A stretch of DNA of 9,072 nucleotides from assembly GCA_030670005.1 (NCBI GenBank), contig DAOVCL010000070.1:1-9072 (forward strand). Direction: 5' to 3'. This document shows, piece by piece, positions 1 to 6,100 of the stretch. The first letter of the stretch is position 1; every line of letters begins with the position of its first letter. The notes beneath the pieces were generated by a model. It was given only the letters and a program-made list of their open reading frames with translations. It did no database searches and was not told the DNA's origin. A program made the translations under genes and the position numbers. This DNA is from Candidatus Zixiibacteriota bacterium (GTDB lineage Bacteria > SM23-81 > DAOVCL01).

Positions 1-251
1 CCAAGCTTTTCGACTACTTCCCCCAAAACTGCCCAGAGGAATAACCCCGAAAAAATACCGAAGTAGTTGCCTTTTCTTGTATCTGAAGTAGTTATGGAGA
101 AGAAGAGAAAAGCAATTCCCAACCCTAACAATATCAGCCCCATAATTATAGTCGCCATAGTTCCAAACCTGTAAATTCCTACCAGAGCCATATAGGTGGC
201 GGCGAAAACAAGCAACACAGACAACAGACATCTTAGCCCTTTCCTTCCCAT
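1..251 (-). CDS. Small multi-pass membrane protein, N-terminal part (runs off the window)
   Basis: An open frame of 83 codons from an ATG at 251 runs without a stop to the window edge, so the C-terminus is missing. The start is supported by a purine-rich ribosome-binding site (AGAAAGGAAGGG) 5-6 nt upstream. The protein starts MGRKGLRC and then shows three hydrophobic stretches, at about residues 7-27, 32-53 and 62-78. A short polar loop (TTSDTRKGN) separates the last two. This pattern says inner-membrane protein with at least three helices. I do not recognise the family, and no catalytic or ligand motif is visible in the part present. It lies downstream of the 649-1482 lipoprotein gene on the same strand. 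The two are now separated by a repeat element but may once have been 23 bp apart. Confidence 0.65.
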   Translation of the reverse strand, partial: MGRKGLRCLLSVLLVFAATYMALVGIYRFGTMATIIMGLILLGLGIAFLFFSITTSDTRKGNYFGIFSGLFLWAVLGEVVEKL

Positions 252-277
252 TGTTGCCCTTCCTTTCTGACCACTTA

Positions 278-294
278 AATTTGTAACAGTTCAC
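278..294 (+). repeat. Left terminal inverted repeat
   Basis: Reads AATTTGTAACAGTTCAC. Its reverse complement is found at 631-648 with a single extra base. The match extends one base outward (A at 277, T at 649), into the proposed TTA target duplication. Confidence 0.65.
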
Positions 295-324
295 CACGGA
301 ATCTCACGGAATTACACGGGTAGC
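295..324 (+). repeat. Decanucleotide tandem repeat
   Basis: Three units of exactly 10 nt follow the left terminal repeat: CACGGAATCT, CACGGAATTA, CACGGGTAGC. The first two agree at 8 of 10 positions and the third keeps the CACGG core. Similar CACGGAATTA-type runs are, from memory, common intergenic repeats in environmental bacterial genomes. No function is implied. Confidence 0.6.
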
Positions 325-383
325 TTTTGTCAACGAATCCTTTGCCCCGTTATATCAGAACTTATTTAACCTGATAAGACCTA

Positions 384-423
384 AACTGAACTGTCTGATC
401 CCTTAGTCTGACGTCGATTACTG
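384..423 (+). repeat. Direct repeat copy A inside the MITE-like element
   Basis: Starts AACTGAACTGTC and continues with GATCCC, TCTGAC and GATTAC blocks. The same blocks recur in the same order and orientation at 569-610. About four fifths of the positions agree when aligned by eye. Confidence 0.55.
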
Positions 424-520
424 GCAGAAGAGGACTTCTGCCACCTCTGAGGAACCCTCGGCTAAAGACGGGTAGAAGGCTTCTACCGCACTTCAGTGCA
501 GGGTTCCTGCCTTGATGGCA
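423..520. other. Densely folded hairpin cluster inside the element
   Basis: Several inverted repeats are packed into under 100 bases. GGCAGAAG (423-430) pairs with CTTCTGCC (435-442) around a 4-nt loop. GGAACCCT (451-458) pairs perfectly with AGGGTTCC (500-507) and encloses two smaller hairpins: GGTAGAA/TTCTACC (471-477 with 481-487) and GCAC/GTGC (488-491 with 496-499). TGCC/GGCA (508-511 with 517-520) forms another. The enclosed arrangement would give a branched junction in RNA or single-stranded DNA. It resembles the internal structure of a REP/MITE-type repeat more than any RNA family I recognise. Confidence 0.55.
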
Positions 521-568
521 GTCTCTATTGCTTTTCGGGTTTGGCCTAGGTTGCTCCGTGGGGTTAGC

Positions 569-610
569 AACTGAACTGTCAGATCCCCTGATCTGACAGC
601 AGATTACCTG
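569..610 (+). repeat. Direct repeat copy B, containing a perfect 10-bp hairpin
   Basis: Second copy of the repeat at 384-423. Within it CTGTCAGATC (576-585) and GATCTGACAG (590-599) form a perfect 10-bp stem with a 4-nt loop. Copy A has changes that break this stem. An outer pair, TTAGCA (564-569) with TGCTAA (613-618), can extend the structure. Confidence 0.55.
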
Positions 611-630
611 ACTGCTAATCTCTGAGCCCC

Positions 631-648
631 GTGAACTGTTACTAAATT
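631..648 (-). repeat. Right terminal inverted repeat
   Basis: Reads GTGAACTGTTACTAAATT on the plus strand. Its reverse complement matches 278-294 except for one inserted A. The adjoining TTA at 649-651 is also the stop codon (TAA on the minus strand) of the lipoprotein gene. Confidence 0.65.
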
Positions 649-1482
649 TTACGGTGTCACCCTCACTCCCCTTGCCCGAGGCGAGTTGTCGAAGACCTGA
701 ATCACATGGAAGATCATAACGGTGGACTGTCGGGGCGATTTTCCATGAAAGTAGTCGTGCACAAGGTTCACATACTTGAGGATCTCACTCTCTTCTTCTG
801 AAGCTCGTTCATCCTTGGGGTGCACGAGCCGACAGATCGCCCTCACCTCATAACTGGGGATGTCAAGAAAGACTATTGAAACAGAAGGATTGGCCATAAT
901 GTTGAGGAATGTGTGAGTCTCAAAATCCTTTGTGGTATAAAGTTCCAGGGATGTTAGCTTTGTCCTGTCCATAAGGTCTTCATCTTCATAGAACCCCTTA
1001 AGCACTTTGATCTTCTCCTCAAGAGGTGCCTCCCATGTGGATTCGAATTTCTCGATCGCCTCCCTGATTCTCTCCCTCTTTGGCACAGTTCCTATCCCTT
1101 TGTAGGCGTTGTTTATGCTGAATTCAGCATCCAGTCTCTGTCCACCATAGGTGGCCACAGCCCCAAAATGATGACCGGAAAAGCCCGGCATCTCCCCTTT
1201 CTTCAGAGCCTCAAGGCCCTTGAGCCCTGAGGTCCTCCTCCACCCTATGAACCCATCGGGCAGTTCCCTGATACTGAATTTCTGCCATTTCGCATCCACT
1301 TTTGCCCCTATCACTCCCCTGTCATAGTTCGACATATCAATATTGGGCTGGGTGAAAGCCTCCCCCTTCCAGTAATTGATCTTTCCCCTATGAACATTTT
1401 CATCCTGTCTCCTGGAACAGGCGAGGAGAAAAATAGCCGAGAGCACTATTCCCAGAAGTAGATTCCTCTTATAGCCTTTCAC
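649..1482 (-). CDS. Predicted lipoprotein of uncertain function, possible PNPOx-like split-barrel C-terminus
   Basis: 277 residues. The start is GTG at 1482, chosen because GAGGGGG sits about five bases upstream. An ATG two bases further up is out of frame and hits a stop at once. Residues 1-22 are a lipoprotein signal ending LLAC, so C22 would be lipidated and the protein exported and membrane-anchored. The middle (about 33-165) matches nothing I recognise; it contains GHHFGAVATYGGQRLDAEFS at about 103-122. The C-terminal part (about 172-265, with THTFLNIMANPSVSIVFLD) has the rhythm of pyridoxamine-phosphate-oxidase-like FMN-binding split barrels. This is a resemblance by eye only, and no flavin ligand can be assigned. 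The frame ends exactly at the terminal repeat of the 278-648 element, and the TAA stop seems preserved by a target duplication. It likely has its own promoter near 1589-1616. Confidence 0.85.
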   Translation of the reverse strand: MKGYKRNLLLGIVLSAIFLLACSRRQDENVHRGKINYWKGEAFTQPNIDMSNYDRGVIGAKVDAKWQKFSIRELPDGFIGWRRTSGLKGLEALKKGEMPGFSGHHFGAVATYGGQRLDAEFSINNAYKGIGTVPKRERIREAIEKFESTWEAPLEEKIKVLKGFYEDEDLMDRTKLTSLELYTTKDFETHTFLNIMANPSVSIVFLDIPSYEVRAICRLVHPKDERASEEESEILKYVNLVHDYFHGKSPRQSTVMIFHVIQVFDNSPRARGVRVTP

Positions 1483-1588
1483 ATCTACCCCCTCTTTGGT
1501 TACCTAACCTTTGCTCGAAATTAAAGGAACTACGGACTAATACGGGTAGAACCAGCCTTCATCCATTGTCTTATGCAAAACACAAGCT

Positions 1589-1616
1589 ATTTTAGCCATT
1601 CCTGCTGGACTGCCAA
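1589..1616 (-). promoter_or_regulatory. Candidate sigma70-like promoter for the 649-1482 gene
   Basis: On the minus strand TTGGCA (1616-1611) matches TTGACA at five of six positions. TAAAAT (1594-1589) matches TATAAT at five of six, with a 16-nt spacer. Transcription would start near 1580 and leave a leader of about 100 nt before the GTG start. The lineage's own promoter consensus is unknown, so this is tentative. Confidence 0.3.
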
Positions 1617-1625
1617 AGACCTCCT

Positions 1626-1736
1626 CCACCCCACTCCGTTTTACCTGAGGAATGGGGTGGAAGGGGCAGCCGACCACCCAACCCCATCCTTTCTCTCCCC
1701 TCCTCTTTTTCCCGTGGCTTTGAGGGGGTAGGGTGG
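1626..1736. repeat. GC-rich inverted repeats and homopyrimidine tract between two genes
   Basis: The 268-bp gap 1483-1750 contains two related inverted repeats. CCACCCCACTCC (1626-1637) pairs with GGAATGGGGTGG (1649-1660), 11 of 12 bases with an 11-nt loop. CCACCCAACCCC (1674-1685) pairs with GGGGTAGGGTGG (1725-1736), 11 of 12 bases with a 39-nt loop. The loop of the second holds an uninterrupted 27-base pyrimidine run on the plus strand (1687-1713). They lie just after the stop of the 1751-3070 gene and could slow polymerase or protect a 3' end. Neither is followed by a convincing T-run on the minus strand, so I do not call an intrinsic terminator. Apart from these repeats, the candidate promoter and the ribosome-binding site before 1482, I see nothing else firm in this gap. 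Confidence 0.5.
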
Positions 1737-1750
1737 AGATAAGTGGCCGG

Positions 1751-3070
1751 CTACCTGAGCAATACCATTGGCCTGGTGGCTGTGCAGCCTTTAGCCTGGG
1801 TCCCTTCGACAGAGTTCAGGACAAGCTTGTAAAAGTAAACCCCACTGGGGACCTCATTGCCCTGGCTGTCTTTACCATCCCAGTAGACAGTGTAGAACCC
1901 TGGGTTCTGATAACTATCAATCAAGGTCTTTGCCTCTTGCCCCAGGATGTTGTAGACCTTCAAGGTGACCGCAGTCCACTGACCGCTGACCGCCGACAAC
2001 TGATAGCGGATGGTGGTGGTGGAGTTGAAGGGATTGGGGTAATTCTGAGCCAGGCTAAAGGTCGTAGGCAATTGCCGAACTATCGGCTCCTCATCAACTC
2101 CAACCTGCATCTCCTTGTAGAGGATCGTTCCGGATTCTCCTACCACCCAGATGTAAATCTGGTCTTCCCTTTTAACTGCATGAAGACCCAAGAGATCTAC
2201 CGATGTGCCACTCTCCTCGCACTCCCACCCCTCTCCCCCGTTAACCGTGGAGACGATATACCCCTTTTTCCCCACCCCCCAGCCATATCGGTTGTCGGCA
2301 AAATATACCCCACCCCTTAGACACTTACCATCGAATACACTATCCATTTGAACCTCCCAATCTTCACCCCCATCAGTGGTATAGACAATCTTCTCCCATT
2401 TTCCTCCGGCCCAGCCTTTAAGTGTATCCTCCGGGAAGACAATACCATTTAAGTGCATCGCGGTCCCACTTGGCTTCTCTACCCAGCTTCTGCCTCCATC
2501 GGTCGTTTTGAGGATTAACCCATTCTTGCCGCAAACCCATACCCTCAGCGAATCATAGGCGAAAACCCCCTTTAGCCACTCATCGGGCACCCCATTGGTC
2601 TGAGCCACCCATAAGCTACCTGCATTAGAAGTATGGACGATAGCGCCGTGCTCACCCACAGCCCAGCCTCTCAGCGAATCTGGAAAGCTACACCTCCATA
2701 AGGTCTCCTCGGTACCACTCTGGGTCGCCGGACTCCAGGTGGTTCCCCCGTCGGTGGTAAGGAGGATCAACCCATGGTACCCAACTGCCCAACCCAGCCG
2801 TGAATTGACGAATTTTACATCCTTCAAATCGTCTGTGGTGTTGCTGGTCTGGTGCAACCAGTTGGCACCACCATCGGTGGTATGGAGTATGGTGCCGTGG
2901 CTCCCTGCGGCCCAACCCGTATCCGGACTGATGAAATGGACACCATAGAGGTCTCTGGTGGTTAGAGTGTCATAGCCTTGAGGCACCCATCCTTGAGGGT
3001 ATCCGGATGTGGCCCAAATAGCAACCAGAAGGACCGCAAAAATCGGGAACGACAAAAAAAGCCTTCTCAT
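1751..3070 (-). CDS. Secreted YCF48-like seven-repeat beta-propeller protein with type IX sorting domain
   Basis: 439 residues from the ATG at 3070. GGAGG lies four bases upstream of it, and an adjacent ATG at 3073 is the alternative. An upstream in-frame extension to 3205 is rejected because it overlaps the preceding gene and puts the signal peptide mid-protein. Residues 1-24 are a signal peptide. Seven repeats follow (about 38-71, 81-112, 124-154, 165-196, 207-238, 251-282, 293-320), each with a GWAVG-like strand and most with TTDGGxxW, the Asp-box-like signature of the YCF48/HCF136 propeller family. Residues about 333-439 are a type IX sorting domain (AQNYPNPFN, VYNILGQ, VPSGVYFYKL, MVLLR), so the protein should be sorted across the outer membrane. 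It is the last of three tandem propeller genes. Its ligand is unknown. Its sorting domain carries two repeat-derived insertions, listed separately. Confidence 0.9.
   Translation of the reverse strand: MRRLFLSFPIFAVLLVAIWATSGYPQGWVPQGYDTLTTRDLYGVHFISPDTGWAAGSHGTILHTTDGGANWLHQTSNTTDDLKDVKFVNSRLGWAVGYHGLILLTTDGGTTWSPATQSGTEETLWRCSFPDSLRGWAVGEHGAIVHTSNAGSLWVAQTNGVPDEWLKGVFAYDSLRVWVCGKNGLILKTTDGGRSWVEKPSGTAMHLNGIVFPEDTLKGWAGGKWEKIVYTTDGGEDWEVQMDSVFDGKCLRGGVYFADNRYGWGVGKKGYIVSTVNGGEGWECEESGTSVDLLGLHAVKREDQIYIWVVGESGTILYKEMQVGVDEEPIVRQLPTTFSLAQNYPNPFNSTTTIRYQLSAVSGQWTAVTLKVYNILGQEAKTLIDSYQNPGFYTVYWDGKDSQGNEVPSGVYFYKLVLNSVEGTQAKGCTATRPMVLLR
1802..1826 (-). repeat. Fragment resembling a widespread dispersed repeat, inside a coding region
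   Basis: The bases CCCTTCGACAGAGTTCAGGA and the following CAAGC strongly resemble a dispersed repeat of environmental bacterial genomes, whose stray translations read like PFDRAQDKL. Here the plus-strand shadow reads PFDRVQDKL. In the gene it encodes LVLNSVEG, near the end of the sorting domain. The second sorting domain in this window has only a short AGEYMATKK there. Recognition is from memory, not a search. Confidence 0.4.
1963..2011 (-). repeat. Degenerate heptanucleotide tandem repeat inside the sorting domain
   Basis: Seven consecutive 7-nt units can be laid out on the plus strand. The core ones are CACTGAC (1977-1983), CGCTGAC (1984-1990) and CGCCGAC (1991-1997), with more diverged units on both sides. 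In the protein this encodes the stretch around QLSAVSGQWTAVTL (about residues 357-370), which is longer than the equivalent YTLPKGCWVKL of the neighbouring paralogue. The repeat appears to have expanded a loop between two strands of the sorting domain without breaking frame. Confidence 0.55.
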
Positions 3071-3083
3071 CATCCCTCCTCTC

Positions 3084-3124
3084 AAAAAATCAAGGGGGGG
3101 ATGCGGCGAAATCACCGCATCCCC
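3084..3124 (-). terminator. Rho-independent terminator or attenuator hairpin between two propeller genes
   Basis: On the minus strand GGGGATGCGG (3124-3115) and CCGCATCCCC (3106-3097) form a perfect 10-bp stem with an 8-nt loop. Seven bases later comes a run of six T (3089-3084). It starts 10 bp after the TAA of the 1049-residue gene and ends just before the ribosome-binding site of the next gene. The gap between stem and T-run is longer than in a textbook terminator, so partial termination or an mRNA-stabilising hairpin is also possible. Confidence 0.55.
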
Positions 3125-3134
3125 TTTGAAGATA

Positions 3135-6100
3135 TTAGCGGAGCAGGACCATCTTCTTAGTAGCCATATACTCCCCTGCTTGAATCCGATAGAAATAGAC
3201 CCCACTGGCCACTTTGGCCTTCCAGCGAACCTGGTGGCATCTGGCCTTCTGAGGCTGGTCCACCAGGGTGGTCACCCTCTGTCCGAGGATGTTATAGACC
3301 TCCAGCTTCACCCAACAACCTTTGGGAAGGGTGTATGCAATGTGGGTAACTGGATTGAAGGGGTTGGGGTAGTTCTGAGCCAAGTTAAAGGTCTTAGGCA
3401 ATTGACCAGCCATCGGCTCCTCATCAAATCCAACTACCTCCCCTTCGGATCGGACTATTATGTCATCACAGAGGGTAGAGTCTATCCAGGAGGAAGCGAA
3501 AGCATATACACCAAAGAAGCCTGAGTCCGCCCTCGAGTCGATAAATGGACAACCGGGAAGTTCTTCATCGTCAAAGTATGCCCATATCGAGTCCCCGACA
3601 GCCTTCAGTTTGAGCTTATGCCATCCGGTTGTATCTGGAATGACCTCTGGAATGCTGTCAGGAGTCCACAGGTGAATCACAAATCGGGTATCTTCCTCGT
3701 TATAGGAAAGCTCTATTCTTGCCGAATCGTCGAAATCACACATAAGAAGGTAGTAGGAACCGGTGGTGGTATCCCAACGAGCAACCACGCCATGATGTGG
3801 CCCCACAGTATCCGAGACCTGAGTGTAGAGATATGCCTCTACGGAGTAGTCCTTGAGGTTGCGCCTTCCGGCGAGGCTTGTGGCTCTCAAAGGCTTTAAC
3901 GGGCTCGACAACTTCCCAATCCATCCATCGCCACTGGGGTTACCAGGGAAGGAGACAGCGGTTAACTCGGATCCCTCCCATCCGGCAAACCAGTTCAGGT
4001 GGAGGTTACCATCGGTGAAGTATTCCTCATAGAGGATCGCTGGGACCTTCATCTCTACCGGCACAATCACATCGGAGTTGTTGAGGGAGTTATTGTGGAT
4101 GTGAATCTCGCAGGTGTAGGTGGTATTCTCAACCATTGAGGTATCAGGGGCGAAGGTTACCTCTACCTCCATTGAGTCACCCGGAGGCACTGTGCCGGTG
4201 GAGGGATCGACACTCAGCCAAGTTGGACCGCCGCCAACGAAGAAGTCCATGATACTGGCCATCAGCTCAGTTCTTGTGCTGGGAGAGGTTCCATCCGCTA
4301 AGCCAGCGAAATCCACAGTGGTGAACACCATCTTGAACCCATTTGCGCCCTCATACTGGCAAGCAGCGATGCCCGTGGGTGATGGAGAGGTTATCTGGAA
4401 CACATCGGTGCCCACATGCGTTATTTCATCGATGCACAGGCCATCTTTTGTTGTTGTGTAAACATCGTAAAGGCTAAAGGTCATTCCTTCAGCAACAGAA
4501 CCCGGCATCCCAGTAGCTGTGCCAGTCTCCGGATTAGTGAGCAACCACCTATCCTGGTATGTCCAGGTTACCCCCAGATAGTCGTAGGGGAACTGCCCTG
4601 GACTGAAGTTTCCCGCAGATGAATGGCGGTCATAGAAATAGTCCATAGCTGAAAGGAACAGGTTTCCGCCACCATCCAGATAAGTGGCCAGATTTGCTTC
4701 GTCGTTCGGGGTGAGAGTCTGCTGAAGCTGCCAGCCCTCGCCGGTAAACCAGATCACCACAGGATAATCAGCCATTGTCGCCGCATCTGGACCATCTGCC
4801 CCCGAGGTCGTTATCTCAAAGATGTCGTAGGTATATCCGTTTGCATCCAGAGCATCGGTGAAATAGGGGCGGGCGTCGGTCCAGGTCGGTCCGTGAAAGC
4901 TATGGTCGTCGTCAACCAGAAGCACATCAGCCTGTTTCGTTGAGGTCTCCCTGATAGAGATGCTGTAATCTAAAGGCCCGGTGCCAAGGTTGCTGATCAT
5001 TAGAGTATCGTAGAGTGTATCGCCGATGGCCACACTCACGGTGAAGGAGTCGGGATCGGCCCCGATATAGGACCAGTCGAGATGAAAGTCGCCGACCGTT
5101 GTGGTATCACCTTCCGAAACCACGACACCACAGGTAGTATCAGGGAAATAGGGGGGCGCACTCACGCTCACGCAGTATGATGTCCCCACAAACACAGGAT
5201 CGATAAGGAAATAGCCATTAGCATCCGTAGTATCGAGCCAATAGGACTCTTCAACTTTGACCACAGCTCCTTCAATCGGACCCTTGCCAGTGGCCTCGTA
5301 AACATATCCGTCAATAGCTCCCTGGGTGTAGGGGCTAACCTTGTGTAGGATCGTTCCTCCCGTTCCCACCGCCCAAAGGTGAAATGTGTCTGCCCTCTCA
5401 ACTGCATGAAGAGCACGAAGCCAATTAGATGTGCCGCTATACTCATCAATCCAATCCTGGCCTCCGTTGATCGTGGATGTAATCACCCCATACTTCCCAA
5501 CACCCCAGCCGTATTGGTTGTCCGTAAAATAGACTCCAGCCATTAGGCAATTGGGATAATCATACCTCTGCTGAACCCAGGTGCCACCGCCATCGGTGGT
5601 GTGGATGACATATCCAAATCTCCCTCCTATCCAGCCTTCAAGGGGGTTCTCCGGGAAGACAACACGGTTCAGGCAGTGTGAGGTTTGACCCTCCCATTGC
5701 TTAGCCCAGGCAGCCCCTCCGTTGGTGGTCTTGAGGATTGTCCCATCCTTGCCACAGGCCCAAACCGTGTCCGAATTGTAAGGGAAGACCCACTTCAGGT
5801 GGTTGGAAACCCCAGAATTCTGAGAGCTCCATATATCACCACCGTTGGTGGTGTGAACGATGGTACCATTCTTGCCCACGGCCCAACCATTCAAAGAATC
5901 TGAGAAGTTACAACACCATAAATCCTCATCGGTGCCGCTCTCGGTCGCAGGATTCCAGGTACTCCCCCCATCGGTGGTAAGAAGGATCATCCCATGATAC
6001 CCGACTACCCAGCCCAGACGAGAATTGATAAACATAACATCATAAAAATCATTTGAGGTGCCACTGGAGAGTAAATCCCAATTAGTCCCACCGTTATAGG

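Larger units (their letters stand above)
278..648. mobile_element. MITE-like non-coding element with terminal inverted repeats, inserted between two genes
   Basis: This 371-bp stretch has no credible gene and is bounded by inverted repeats that match over 17 bases with one extra base on the right. It is flanked by TTA on each side (275-277 and 649-651), a candidate target-site duplication. The interior holds a 10-nt tandem repeat, two 40-bp imperfect direct repeats and at least four hairpins. Non-coding content, short length, terminal repeats and a flanking duplication are the usual marks of a miniature inverted-repeat transposable element. A weak sigma70-like promoter facing the membrane protein gene can be read inside it (TTATCA at 372-377, 17-nt spacer, TATAAC at 349-354). 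No transposase is present, so the family that would move it is unknown. A structured RNA locus or chance repeats are the alternatives. Confidence 0.5.

Noticed and set aside
278..648. CRISPR array or tRNA-like gene in the repeat-rich gap
   Set aside because: The repeats are few, unequal and not regularly spaced, and the hairpin cluster lacks tRNA arm lengths and conserved T-loop bases.
1537..1599. Minus-strand 20-codon frame MAKIACVLHKTMDEGWFYPY
   Set aside because: It has only a weak ribosome-binding site touching the ATG and overlaps the candidate promoter. It could be a remnant of a larger coding or repeat sequence, but nothing identifies it.
1733..2320. Plus-strand open frame of 195 codons opposite the propeller gene
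   Set aside because: It is the complement of a well-supported secreted protein, has no credible domain or ribosome-binding site, and its composition follows the opposite strand's repeats.
2688..2915. Minus-strand 75-codon frame inside the propeller gene
   Set aside because: It is an out-of-frame shadow created by the repetitive propeller codons.
3071..3205. N-terminal extension of the 1751-3070 gene
   Set aside because: It would overlap the end of the preceding gene by about 70 bp and place the signal peptide 45 residues into the protein. A ribosome-binding site stands right before the internal ATG pair.
3009..3524. Plus-strand open frame of 171 codons over the junction of two propeller genes
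   Set aside because: It is antisense to the sorting domain and the intergenic hairpin. No recognisable protein features were seen.
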